Of a stretch of DNA of 10,112 nucleotides, positions 1 to 6,942 are shown in pieces. This stretch comes from JACZST01 sp036985755 (GTDB lineage: Bacteria > Actinomycetota > Acidimicrobiia > Spongiisociales > UBA5794): contig BTQG01000087.1 of NCBI GenBank assembly GCA_036985755.1, positions 1 through 10,112 on the forward strand, given 5' to 3'. The notes beneath the pieces were generated by a model. The model saw nothing but the letters and a program-made list of their open reading frames with translations. It had not been told where the DNA came from and searched no databases. The translations under genes and the position numbers were made by a program. Numbering within the stretch: the stretch's first letter is position 1; every line of letters starts with the position of its first letter.

Positions 1-723
1 AGCCGGATCGGTTACCTGCCCCAGGACCCGGTGTTCCCGCCCAATCAGACGGTGCGCGGGGTCGTTTCCTACGTCGCTCACCTGTATCCGGGGCATCCTC
101 GCGGCCGGGCGTTGCGCCGGCGGGTCGACGACCTACTCGATCGCGTCGGCATGGCGGACAAAGCACGCCGCAGAGTTGGCGGGCTCTCCGGCGGTGAGCG
201 GCAGCGGCTGGGGGTGGCTCAGGCGCTCATCGCAGACCCGGACCTGGTGATGATGGACGAGCCATCGGCCGGTCTCGATCCGATCGGGCGCCGCGACATG
301 CTCGACCTGATCGCCGAGATCGGCGGCAATACCACGGTGTTCTACTCCACGCACATCCTCGACGACGTCGAGCGGGTCAGCGACACCGTGGTGATGATCA
401 ATTCGGGCCGGGCGGTTGCCCAAGGCCCGCTCGATTCGATCCTGCAAACCTCCGATGTGGATTACACGGTCCGGCTACGCGGCGAGACGGCCGGCACGCT
501 CGCCGCGCTGAGCGCAGAACCATGGGTCGAAGCCGTTGATACCAGTCGCCGCGGGGAAATCGATCAGTGGCGGGTCCGGGTGAACGACGAGGCCGCCGCA
601 GCCGACCGACTCGTTCCCAGCCTGCTCGCCGACGACCGCTGCGACATCATCGAGTTCCACCTCAGCGACCGACACCTCGAGGATGCATACCTGGCAATCG
701 TTGGGGCCGACGATGGTGACTGA
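1..723 (+). CDS. ABC transporter ATP-binding protein (5' partial)
   Basis: ATPase subunit that hydrolyses ATP on the cytoplasmic face to drive the membrane partner encoded next. The frame is open from base 1, so the true start and the Walker A loop lie outside the window. Visible motifs, in order: Q-loop (YLPQDP, codons 5-10), ABC signature LSGGERQ (184-204), Walker B LVMMDEP (244-264), D-loop SAGLDP, and the H-loop histidine at 352-354 in STHILDD. A C-terminal extension of about 100 residues follows, as in ATPases paired with ABC-2 permeases (CcmA/NatA/DrrA type). The stop overlaps the start of the permease, which indicates translational coupling. Substrate cannot be told from sequence; export is more likely than import because no binding-protein gene is visible. 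Confidence 0.95.
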   Translation, partial: SRIGYLPQDPVFPPNQTVRGVVSYVAHLYPGHPRGRALRRRVDDLLDRVGMADKARRRVGGLSGGERQRLGVAQALIADPDLVMMDEPSAGLDPIGRRDMLDLIAEIGGNTTVFYSTHILDDVERVSDTVVMINSGRAVAQGPLDSILQTSDVDYTVRLRGETAGTLAALSAEPWVEAVDTSRRGEIDQWRVRVNDEAAAADRLVPSLLADDRCDIIEFHLSDRHLEDAYLAIVGADDGD

Positions 724-1507
724 GGTTCGCAACAGCATCGTCACCCTCAATGGTTCGTGGGGGGTCCTCGGCGGCGAAACGAGACGCTGGTTCGGGCGCC
801 GGGGTTTGTTCCACCTCGTCTTCTGGTTGCTGCTGATCGACGGGTTGCTCTACTACACCGTCGTCACCAACGCCATGCCGTTTGGGGCTCTCGGATTCGA
901 ATCGCTCGTCGGCATGCTGGCCGCATTCCCGATGCTGGCCGCCATCATCCTCGCCGAGGCGATGGTGGTCGGTGAGTACCACAGCGGCATCGCCGCCTGG
1001 ACGGTGTCGAAACCGGTGCCACGATGGGGCTACCTCGTTGCCAAGCTTGCAGGGCTCTGGGCGGCGCTGTCGGCGACGGCGATCTTCATCCCCGGCCTGG
1101 CCGCCTACTGGTGGCTGCCCAGGGTGCAACCGTATCGATTCGTGATCCCTGAGGCGCCGCCGCTTGGCCGGTTCCTGGCCACGCTTCTCCTTCTCTCTCT
1201 TGCGGTGCTGTTCTTCATCACGCTGACCGGGTTCCTCGGCACGCTGATCCGACGCCGCGGCGTCGTCTCCCTGATCGCCCTGTTCGCCTTTGTGATCCTG
1301 CGAGTCCCGCAGCTCGCCATATGGGATGGGTGGGTTCGGTTCACGCCCTCCGGTCTGATCGGCGCCGATCCCGGGCAGTGGTTCCCGGTGACGGAATACG
1401 TGTACGGAAACCCGTTGTCTGCGCCGAGCGCCGTGTTGTGGACGATCGTTGCCGCCATCGCCTTCACCGCCGGAGCGGCGCTGATCTACCGCCGCCTGGA
1501 GCTGTAG
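713..1507 (+). CDS. ABC-2 type transporter permease
   Basis: Integral membrane subunit of about 264 residues, forming the transport pore for the preceding ATPase. I chose the ATG at 713 because it overlaps the upstream stop (the TGA at 721-723 lies inside the new frame) and has a GGGG stretch at 703-706 as a weak ribosome site; an in-frame ATG at 683 is the alternative. Hydrophobic segments lie at about residues 32-52, 66-86, 108-131, 153-178, 183-204 and 240-258. After the second comes the GEYHSGIAAWTVSKPVPRW segment (87-105), typical of ABC-2 permeases, where a cytoplasmic loop carries a 'SKP.PR' motif before the next helix. Cytoplasmic N-terminus with basic residues (RRWFGRR). It converges on the tetR gene; I see no convincing terminator hairpin in the 65-bp gap. 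Confidence 0.88.
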   Translation: MVTEVRNSIVTLNGSWGVLGGETRRWFGRRGLFHLVFWLLLIDGLLYYTVVTNAMPFGALGFESLVGMLAAFPMLAAIILAEAMVVGEYHSGIAAWTVSKPVPRWGYLVAKLAGLWAALSATAIFIPGLAAYWWLPRVQPYRFVIPEAPPLGRFLATLLLLSLAVLFFITLTGFLGTLIRRRGVVSLIALFAFVILRVPQLAIWDGWVRFTPSGLIGADPGQWFPVTEYVYGNPLSAPSAVLWTIVAAIAFTAGAALIYRRLEL

Positions 1508-1572
1508 TCGGACGGGTGTACGCGGGGGTTCCTCGGCGGTCCTTAAGCCGGGCGGACAGTCACCATCCGGTG

Positions 1573-2274
1573 TCATGCCTCTTCGAGGAGCCGCTCGAGA
1601 CCGTCGAGGATGAGATCGAGCCCGAACTCGAACTCGGTCTGGTCGTCGCACCAGCCGAGGGTCGAGTCCGGGTCGTTATGGCTGATCTCCATCATCATCT
1701 CGGCGATATACGGAAGCTGATCTGCCATGTGCTCGAACATGGCGGTGACGTCTTCTTCACCGTCGTCCTCATCGTCCGGCTCGAACAGCTCCTGGGTGAA
1801 ACCCAAGGCCCGGCTTCCCAGGGCATGCATGGTGTGATGGGCCAGGTCGTAGGAGAAGCCACCTTCTCGAAAGAGCCCGAGCAGCGCGTTGAAGTATGAC
1901 AGCGTCGCCGGGCTGATCGTGGTTCGCGTCTCGATGACACCGGGCGCCCACGGGTGACGCAGCATGACCTGGCGGGCGGCGAGAATCCTCTTGCACACGG
2001 CCGCCCGCCAGTCGGCACCGTCGGTCGGCGTGTCGGAACTTGCGATGTCATCGATCTCGCTCACCAGGGCATCGACGATGCCGTCGAGGACCGCCTCTTT
2101 GTTGGCAACGTGGTAGTACAGCGACATCGCTTCGACGCCGAGCTCGTGGGCGAGCTTGCGCATGGTGAGTGACTCGATGCCGCCTTGATCGGCAACGGCG
2201 ATGGCGGCGCGTAACACCCGCTCCCTGCTCAGCGGGACTCGGGGCTGTGCGATCGGGCCGGTCTCGGTAACCAT
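1573..2274 (-). CDS. TetR-family transcriptional repressor
   Basis: DNA-binding regulator of 233 residues. The N-terminal TetR_N domain covers about residues 16-65: helix-turn-helix around SLTMRKLAHELGVEAMSLYYHV (35-56) followed by NKEAVLDGIVDALVSEI. The SLYYHVANKE signature and the long helical C-terminal half match the tetracycline-repressor-like group that binds small ligands. An acidic patch (EPDDEDDGEEDV) lies in the C-terminal domain. The ATG at 2274 was chosen over an upstream in-frame ATG at 2364 because an AAGGAAG ribosome site lies 3-4 bases upstream, and because the extra 30 codons would be promoter and operator DNA. It is divergent from the oxidoreductase gene. An operator copy sits inside its own putative promoter, so autorepression is likely. 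The ligand is unknown. Confidence 0.93.
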   Translation of the reverse strand: MVTETGPIAQPRVPLSRERVLRAAIAVADQGGIESLTMRKLAHELGVEAMSLYYHVANKEAVLDGIVDALVSEIDDIASSDTPTDGADWRAAVCKRILAARQVMLRHPWAPGVIETRTTISPATLSYFNALLGLFREGGFSYDLAHHTMHALGSRALGFTQELFEPDDEDDGEEDVTAMFEHMADQLPYIAEMMMEISHNDPDSTLGWCDDQTEFEFGLDLILDGLERLLEEA

Positions 2275-2296
2275 TTGCTTCCTTGTTCCTGGTCGC

Positions 2297-2324
2297 ATTC
2301 TAACGTACAAGGTAAGTTTGGCCA
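2297..2324 (-). promoter_or_regulatory. Putative tetR promoter
   Basis: On the minus strand a good -10 TAGAAT (2302-2297) lies 16 bases from a weak -35 TGGCCA (2324-2319). The predicted start near 2290 would give a leader of about 16 bases carrying the AAGGAAG ribosome site. The spacer is almost entirely filled by the operator copy at 2304-2316. The -10 is convincing; the -35 is not. Confidence 0.5.
2304..2316 (-). promoter_or_regulatory. TetR operator candidate, copy 1
   Basis: Minus-strand CTTAC-CTT-GTACG, the core of a 17-bp imperfect palindrome (2302-2318, seven-base arms with one mismatch). It lies between the putative -35 and -10 of tetR. The same CTTAC-N3-GTACG pattern recurs twice on the other side of the divergent region. 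Binding by the adjacent TetR protein is inferred. Confidence 0.6.
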
Positions 2325-2365
2325 GGATCAGCCATGATTGTTGAGCCAGGATCTCATCCGCCATG

Positions 2366-2394
2366 TTGACAATCTTACGGCGTATGGGTACCGT
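2366..2394 (+). promoter_or_regulatory. Putative oxidoreductase promoter
   Basis: A perfect -35 TTGACA (2366-2371) is separated by 17 bases from TACCGT (2389-2394), which fits the TANNNT form of actinobacterial -10 boxes. Transcription would start near 2401. Operator copy 2 fills the spacer and copy 3 begins just after the predicted start, the usual arrangement for a repressed promoter. Confidence 0.6.
2374..2386 (+). promoter_or_regulatory. TetR operator candidate, copy 2
   Basis: CTTAC-GGC-GTATG, one base off the other two copies. It lies between the -35 and -10 of the oxidoreductase promoter, 31 bp (about three helical turns) before copy 3 in the same orientation. Confidence 0.55.
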
Positions 2395-2404
2395 ACGTCA
2401 TGGG

Positions 2405-2417
2405 CTTACAACGTACG
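2405..2417 (+). promoter_or_regulatory. TetR operator candidate, copy 3
   Basis: CTTAC-AAC-GTACG, immediately downstream of the predicted transcription start. Nearby, CGTACGT at 2392-2398 and ACGTACG at 2411-2417 also form a perfect seven-base inverted repeat with a 12-base spacer, so the exact boundaries of the bound site are open. Confidence 0.55.
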
Positions 2418-2583
2418 AAAGGACTCGGCGAGCATCAGACCGGGTCACATTCTGGGCCGGTTTTCACTGCGAGCACAAAGGGACACCATGGAATCATCGA
2501 ACAACCCGATACGAGGCCAACACACAGCCGGCGGGACCAAGAGCGACGACGGCATGCAACCAGCGACCGCTCGGGAGGACATG
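2418..2583 (+). other. Leader or N-terminal extension of the oxidoreductase
   Basis: With the start at 2584 the mRNA would carry a leader of about 180 bases. An in-frame ATG at 2488, with AAAGGGA (2477-2483) four bases before it, could instead begin a protein 32 residues longer with a polar, probably disordered N-terminus rich in N, Q, T and D. I see no riboswitch fold or convincing separate small gene here. Confidence 0.4.
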
Positions 2584-3552
2584 ATGAAAGCGATCGTCCA
2601 GGGCAAATACGGCTCACCCGATGTTCTCGAACGCAAAGAAGTCGACAAGCCCCTCATAGGGGACGATGACGTACTGGTGCGTGTTCACGCGGCTTCGGTG
2701 AATCCCTACGACTGGCACATGATGAGGGGCAGACCGTACCTGGCGCGTGCCCAGGCCGGGCTGCTCAACCCGAAAGACAACATACCGGGTGCTGATGTGG
2801 CGGGGAGGGTCGAGGCGGTCGGTGGAAACGTGACGCAGTTTCAACCAGGCGATGAGGTATTCGGCGAACACAGGCGGACGTTTGCAGACTATGTCTGCGT
2901 TCCCGAAGAGGCAATCGCGCTGAAACCAGCCAACCTGACGTTTGAACAAGCGGCGGCCGTGCCTCTGGCCGGAATCACCGCCCTGCAGGGCCTTCGCGAC
3001 AGCGGACAAATTCGGCCGGGCGACACGGTGTTGATCAACGGTGCCTCTGGCGGTGTGGGCACGTTTGGCGTGCAGATCGCCAAGTCGTTCGGAGCGGAAG
3101 TGACCGGCGTGTGCAGCACGAGGAACGTGGACATGGTCCGATCGATAGGCGCAGACCACGTCATCGATTACACCCGGGAGGACTTCACCAAGAGTGGGCA
3201 GTCCTACGACCTGATTTTCGATCTGGTGAGGAGCCGGTCGTTGTCAGATTGCAGACGCGTAATGAGCCCCAACGGCGTGTATGTGTTGGGCGGCGCAGCA
3301 CAGATGGGCGATTGGATCGGACCGCTGACCATGGTATTGAAAGTCCTCTTGGCTTCACGGGTCGGGAGCCAGAAAATGGTTCCGTTCCTGGCGAAAATGC
3401 GCCAAGAAGACCTGATCGTTCTGAAGGAGCTCATCGAAGCGGAAAAGGTCACGCCGGTCATCGACCGGACCTACCCGTTGCGTGAGGTTCCCGAGGCGAT
3501 CCGGTATCTCGAAGAAGGACACGCTCGGGGAAAAATCATCATCACCGTGTGA
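2584..3552 (+). CDS. NAD(P)-dependent oxidoreductase, MDR superfamily (quinone reductase-like)
   Basis: Soluble medium-chain dehydrogenase/reductase of 322 residues. The N-terminal GroES-like domain shows the classic MKAIVQ..YGSPDVL opening, SVNPYDWHMMRG, and PGADVAGRVEAVGGNVTQF followed by PGDEVFG. The Rossmann cofactor site is GASGGVGTFGVQIAK (153-167), then GAEVTGVCS, IGADHVIDY and a C-terminal ARGKIIITV. The structural-zinc cysteine cluster is absent, which fits zinc-independent quinone reductase/RTN4IP1-like members that reduce quinones or enones with NADPH; the actual substrate is unknown. I chose 2584 because GGAGG (2574-2578) is five bases upstream; ATG 2581 directly precedes it and 2488 is a longer alternative. 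GC in hand-counted 60-base blocks is 53-60 percent, lower than blocks in neighbouring genes (67-77 percent). Probably repressed by the divergent TetR protein and induced by that protein's ligand. Confidence 0.93.
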   Translation: MKAIVQGKYGSPDVLERKEVDKPLIGDDDVLVRVHAASVNPYDWHMMRGRPYLARAQAGLLNPKDNIPGADVAGRVEAVGGNVTQFQPGDEVFGEHRRTFADYVCVPEEAIALKPANLTFEQAAAVPLAGITALQGLRDSGQIRPGDTVLINGASGGVGTFGVQIAKSFGAEVTGVCSTRNVDMVRSIGADHVIDYTREDFTKSGQSYDLIFDLVRSRSLSDCRRVMSPNGVYVLGGAAQMGDWIGPLTMVLKVLLASRVGSQKMVPFLAKMRQEDLIVLKELIEAEKVTPVIDRTYPLREVPEAIRYLEEGHARGKIIITV

Positions 3553-3562
3553 GGCGCAGCGC

Positions 3563-3589
3563 ACCGCGCAGACCAAGGGACTGTGCGGT
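3563..3589. terminator. Hairpin between convergent genes, terminator candidate
   Basis: ACCGCGCAG (3563-3571) pairs with CTGTGCGGT (3581-3589) in a nine-pair stem with one G-U pair and a nine-base loop. It starts 11 bases after the oxidoreductase stop and 30 bases beyond the stop of the convergent kinase. It has no T-tract, as is common for actinobacterial terminators, so function is inferred. Confidence 0.45.
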
Positions 3590-3618
3590 CTGTGGAGACC
3601 CCCTCGCCCGGCACCCGT

Positions 3619-4962
3619 CTAAGCACCGACGAGCGGGATCGTGAAGCCGACCACTGCCCCGCCGCCGGGTGCAGCCTCGACGAAGGCCTCGCCACCGTGA
3701 TCCTCTGCGACCTGCTTGACGATGGAAAGACCCAACCCGGAACCGGGGTACGACCTGGCAACGGTCGACCGATAGAAGCGATCGAAAACGGCGGCACGCT
3801 CCGCCACCGGAATGCCGGGGCCGCGATCGCGCACGGCCAGCCGGCCGCGGGCAACGGTCACGTCGATCGCCTCACCCCTTGTGTTCCACTTGAGTGCGTT
3901 CTTGAGCAGGTTGTCGATGGCTCGCTCCAACGCCGGCGCACGGCCCATCACCGGAGATGTGTCAACATCCAGGCGAATCTCGTCCTCTCCATGGCGACGG
4001 GCCCGTAGCACAGACACCTCGGCAACCTCACCGAGCGCCACTCGCTCGATAGGCAGCTCCGCATACCGATCGGATGCGAGGTCGACGATCTCGGTTACCA
4101 GGGCGGAGAGGTCGATCACCTCCGCCTGCGCCGCAGCAACCAGCTCCTGACGAAGCTCGTCGCTCATTTGGTCGGTCTTGGCGAGGACGTCGATGTTGGT
4201 GCGCAGTGCCGTGAGCGGCGTCTTCAGCTCGTGGCCCGCATCGCGCACCAAACGGCGCTGTTGGGCCCGCGACTCGTCGAGCGCAGCGAGCATGGCGTTG
4301 AAACTTCGCGCCAGCCTTCCCACCTCGTCGTCTGATTCGATGTCGATCCGCTCGCCGAGATCCCTGGTCTGGGCGACATGCTCTGCAGCATTGCTGAGGT
4401 CGTCGATCGGTTTCAGAGCGCTTCTGGCCACAAGCAGCCCGATCACACCGGCAAGCAAAGCGCCGACGACCCCGACGGTCACCAGAATGGTGGCCAGCCC
4501 GGACAGAGTGGCGTCCACCTCGGTCAGCGGGCGAGCGATCTGCACCACACCCAACGCCCCGGCGTCGATCGCCGCCATCCTCAGGTGGACATCGTCGACC
4601 GTCTCGTCGGACAGCACGGGACCACCGGCCACGGCCTCCTTTGCGACACCCGGCAGCGTCGGCTGATCCTGGGGAATGAGCACCCTGCCGTTTGGCAGGT
4701 TCAGCTGGTAATAGACGACATCGAAGTCGGACGGTCGTCCGCCGAGCAGGCCGGCGGGCACCCTGAACGGGCGATTCCGCGACACGATCTGCTCGAACTG
4801 CTCCACCGTTTCCTCGACCGCCATGGCACGCTGCAGCAAGCCTGCGTCCACCGCGCCGCGTAACTCGGCGCGCGCCGCGACGTAGGCGCCTGCGGATACC
4901 ACGATGATGGCGAGGGCAACCGCAACCGCAGCTACCGCTGCGATTCTCCCGCGCAGACTCAC
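3619..4962 (-). CDS. Two-component sensor histidine kinase (MprB-like)
   Basis: Membrane-bound kinase of 447 residues. TM helix 1 spans about 7-29 and TM helix 2 about 157-179; between them is an extracytoplasmic sensor of about 125 residues. HAMP follows (180-233), then HisKA with phospho-acceptor H244 in RDAGHELKTPLTALRTNI. The ATPase domain shows the N-box NLLKNALKWN (351-360), G1 DRGPGIP (379-385), an F-box FDRFYRS, and G2 GSGLGLSIV (407-415). All catalytic elements are intact. The layout and the HELKTPLTALRTNI block resemble MprB of mycobacteria, an envelope-stress kinase; orthology is not proven. The GTG start at 4962 overlaps the regulator's stop as GTGA, so the two are translationally coupled. 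It autophosphorylates and passes the phosphate to the regulator encoded just upstream. Confidence 0.94.
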   Translation of the reverse strand: MSLRGRIAAVAAVAVALAIIVVSAGAYVAARAELRGAVDAGLLQRAMAVEETVEQFEQIVSRNRPFRVPAGLLGGRPSDFDVVYYQLNLPNGRVLIPQDQPTLPGVAKEAVAGGPVLSDETVDDVHLRMAAIDAGALGVVQIARPLTEVDATLSGLATILVTVGVVGALLAGVIGLLVARSALKPIDDLSNAAEHVAQTRDLGERIDIESDDEVGRLARSFNAMLAALDESRAQQRRLVRDAGHELKTPLTALRTNIDVLAKTDQMSDELRQELVAAAQAEVIDLSALVTEIVDLASDRYAELPIERVALGEVAEVSVLRARRHGEDEIRLDVDTSPVMGRAPALERAIDNLLKNALKWNTRGEAIDVTVARGRLAVRDRGPGIPVAERAAVFDRFYRSTVARSYPGSGLGLSIVKQVAEDHGGEAFVEAAPGGGAVVGFTIPLVGA

Positions 4963-5636
4963 TCGTCGTCGCGGAGGACGTACCCGACCCCGCGCACCGT
5001 GTGAATCACCCTTGACCGACCCCCGTCCTCCGTCTTACGGCGCAGGTAGCCGACGTAGACGTCGAGCGAGTTCGACGAGGTCTCGAAGTCGAAGCCCCAC
5101 ACGTCCTCGTATAGCTGCGCTCTCGACACCACCTTGCCCGGGTCTCGCATCAAGGTCCCGAGCAGGTCGAACTCGGTCTTGGTCAAAGAGAGCGGCTCGC
5201 CGGCCCTGCTCACCCGACGGGTGCCAAGGTCCATCTCGATCCCTGCTCCGCTGAGCACATCGGTGACATCGTGCTGTGATCTCCGTAACAGGGCACGGAG
5301 CCGAGCCAGCAGCTCTTCGAGGGCGAACGGCTTCGTCAGGTAGTCATCGGCGCCTGCATCAAGGCCGTCGACCCGGTCGCCGACCTCCCCGAGGGCGGTC
5401 AGCATCAAGATCGGCGTGGTGTAGCCGTGCGCCCTGAGGCGACGCGCTGTCTCCAGCCCGTCGACGAACGGCATCATCACATCGAGGATGATGGCTTCCG
5501 GCTCATGCTCCTCCACCATCGCCAGCGCCTTGCCACCGTCGGAAGCGGTTTCGACTTCATACCCCTCGAAGGAGAGCGCTCGCCTCAAGGCCGCACGCAC
5601 ATCAGGGTCGTCTTCAGCAATGAGCACTCTGTCCAC
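4959..5636 (-). CDS. OmpR/PhoB-family response regulator (MprA-like)
   Basis: DNA-binding partner of the adjacent kinase, 225 residues, the usual family length. Receiver domain: acidic pair D9-D10, phospho-acceptor D52 in IILDVMMP, T80 and K102 in YLTKPF are all present. The C-terminal winged helix (about 130-225) shows the family blocks LTKTEFDLLGTLMRDPGKVVSR, DVWGFDFETSSNSLDVYVGYLRRK and IHTVRGVGYVLR. I chose the GTG at 5636, not an in-frame start at 5705, because AGGAGGA sits four bases upstream and the family opens with a short stretch before VLIAEDD. It is the first gene of a two-gene operon and is divergent from the flippase-like gene across 92 bp. Many such regulators control their own operon and a neighbour, but I could not find a clear direct-repeat binding site. 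Confidence 0.95.
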   Translation of the reverse strand: MDRVLIAEDDPDVRAALRRALSFEGYEVETASDGGKALAMVEEHEPEAIILDVMMPFVDGLETARRLRAHGYTTPILMLTALGEVGDRVDGLDAGADDYLTKPFALEELLARLRALLRRSQHDVTDVLSGAGIEMDLGTRRVSRAGEPLSLTKTEFDLLGTLMRDPGKVVSRAQLYEDVWGFDFETSSNSLDVYVGYLRRKTEDGGRSRVIHTVRGVGYVLRDDE

Positions 5637-5713
5637 GGCATCCTCCTCGGAGTGCACGATACGGCTGTTTACGGCAACCACGATGAAGACCTGATGAGAA
5701 TCCATTGGCCAGC

Positions 5714-5728
5714 TACCGTGCCGCCCCG
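5714..5728 (+). promoter_or_regulatory. Candidate -10 for a leaderless start
   Basis: TACCGT (5714-5719) fits TANNNT and lies nine bases before the ATG at 5729. No Shine-Dalgarno sequence precedes that ATG. This spacing puts transcription start on or next to the A of the ATG. No good -35 is visible. Confidence 0.4.
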
Positions 5729-6844
5729 ATGAGCGAAGACCCGATTCGCCCTGCAGATCAGGAAACGACGGTGACCCGGCCTCCCCGCCGTGCGTGGTGG
5801 CAACAGGTCCTCTCCGTCGGGGTCACCGTGGTGGTGTTGGTCATCGTCTTCGGCTTCGTCATCCCGCAGCTCGCCGACTACCGGGAAGTGTTCGACCGCA
5901 TCCAGGGACTCGAACCGCTGCAATGGGTCGTCCTTGCCCTGCTCGCCCTGTGGTTTCTCACCGCATACGTGCTCGTTTTCATGGCAACGCTGCCCACCCT
6001 CCGCTTCGGCGAGGGTTTCGTGGTCCAGACCACCGCTACCGCCATCAACAACTCGGTTCCCGCAGGCGGCGCCCTCGCCCTGCCGCTGCAGTACGGCATG
6101 TTCCTGTCGTGGGGTTTCACCCCGGGAGCGGTCACCAGCGCCCTCGCCACTGCGGGGGTGTGGGACCAGCTGACCCGCATGGCTCTCCCGGTGCTCGCCG
6201 TGGGCGCCATCGCCCTCAGCGGGGATGCCGTGTGGTGGATGTGGCTGGTGTCGCTGGCCGGCGTTGTGATCGTGGTAGCTGTGATCTGGATCCTTGCCAT
6301 CGTGCTTCGCTCCGAGAGAGCAGCGCAGTGGGTCGGTGGAATCCTCGATACGATCACCAACACCGCGCTCGGCTGGCTCGGCCGGGATCCCGTTGACATG
6401 GTGGCTGCCACCCTCCGGTTCCGGGTCAACGTGACCTCGGTGGCCACCAGGAGGTGGAAGCTCATCACCCTGGCGACGGTGATGAACCAAGCATCGATGG
6501 CGGTCCTCTTCCTCGCCTCGCTGCGAGCCGTCGGCGTCGGTGAGGACGAGGTGTCCACGGCATGGGTGGTCCTGGCCGTGTCGCTTGGCCGGCTGCTCGT
6601 GGCGATACCGATCAGCCCCGGCGGGCTCGGCCTGGTCGATCTCGGATTCATCGGCCTGCTCACCCTCGGCTGGGGGGCCGGCGCCGACGCGGCGCTTCTC
6701 TCCGCGGGAGTGCTGCTCTTCCGGGCCCTGGCGTTCGTCCCGCCCATCCTGGCCGGACTCGGCTCATGGGTGTTCTGGCGATCGAACCGCTCATGGCGCC
6801 AGGAATGGCAGACGCAACGGCGCGGAGAGGCAGTAGCTCAGTAG
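5729..6844 (+). CDS. LPG-synthase TM / flippase-like multipass membrane protein
   Basis: Integral membrane protein of 371 residues with a polar N-terminal tail (1-22), then about eight hydrophobic segments, the first at about 27-46, 65-87, 150-163 and 168-192. Family marks: INNSVPAGG (106-114) in an early loop and AIPISPGGLGLVDLG (292-306), matching the PxSPGGxGxxE/D motif of the lysylphosphatidylglycerol synthase TM-region family (UPF0104, also called flippase-like). The catalytic aminoacyltransferase domain of full-length MprF is absent, so the role is more likely lipid or lipid-linked glycan translocation; the substrate is unknown. The ATG at 5729 appears leaderless; a TTG at 5705 is an alternative. 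The last codons and stop lie inside a repeated AGCTCA-rich sequence, so the C-terminal AVAQ is repeat-derived. Confidence 0.85.
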   Translation: MSEDPIRPADQETTVTRPPRRAWWQQVLSVGVTVVVLVIVFGFVIPQLADYREVFDRIQGLEPLQWVVLALLALWFLTAYVLVFMATLPTLRFGEGFVVQTTATAINNSVPAGGALALPLQYGMFLSWGFTPGAVTSALATAGVWDQLTRMALPVLAVGAIALSGDAVWWMWLVSLAGVVIVVAVIWILAIVLRSERAAQWVGGILDTITNTALGWLGRDPVDMVAATLRFRVNVTSVATRRWKLITLATVMNQASMAVLFLASLRAVGVGEDEVSTAWVVLAVSLGRLLVAIPISPGGLGLVDLGFIGLLTLGWGAGADAALLSAGVLLFRALAFVPPILAGLGSWVFWRSNRSWRQEWQTQRRGEAVAQ

Positions 6845-6910
6845 CTCAGCGGTGCTCAGGAGCCCAACGGCGCCCAGTAGCTCAGGAGCTCAGGAGCTCA
6901 GCGGTGCTCA
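6815..6910 (+). repeat. Duplicated AGCTCA-rich block spanning the gene end
   Basis: Block A (6815-6858) and block B (6865-6910) share the order CAACGGCGC (6815-6823; 6865-6873), CAGTAGCTCA (6831-6840; 6875-6884) and GCGGTGCTCA (6849-6858; 6901-6910). Inside are eight-base units: GTAGCTCA at 6833, 6841 and 6877, and GGAGCTCA at 6885 and 6893. Block A has two units, block B three. The flippase stop codon (6842-6844) falls inside block A. Confidence 0.8.
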
Positions 6911-6942
6911 TCGCGCACACTCGATCCCCCAAAGCCCCCTCT

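Noticed and set aside
1508..1572. Terminator between the ABC permease and tetR
   Set aside because: Only four-base arms could be paired (CACC-ATCC-GGTG at 1561-1572 and CGGC/GCCG), too weak to call.
662..1651. Long minus-strand open frame opposite the ABC permease
   Set aside because: Its composition is charged and low-complexity (R, D, E, Q, G, P runs), typical of antisense to a GC-rich gene, and it overlaps two well-supported genes.
2275..2364. Upstream extension of the TetR protein by 30 residues
   Set aside because: It would encode through the promoter and operator, and the downstream ATG has a strong ribosome site.
2363..2584. 73-residue open frame ending at the oxidoreductase start (ATGATGA overlap)
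   Set aside because: Its ATG sits inside the -35 region of the promoter, it has no ribosome site, and the peptide has no coding-like features, although the overlap resembles a leader peptide.
5669..6747. Two long minus-strand open frames opposite the flippase-like gene
   Set aside because: Both lie antisense to a gene with clear family motifs and show no recognisable domain; high-GC codon bias produces such frames.
6831..6852. tRNA-like D-arm sequence (GTAGCTCAGTAGCTCAG)
   Set aside because: It resembles the conserved D-arm of tRNAs, but there is no acceptor stem, anticodon arm or T-loop around it; it is part of the eight-base repeat.
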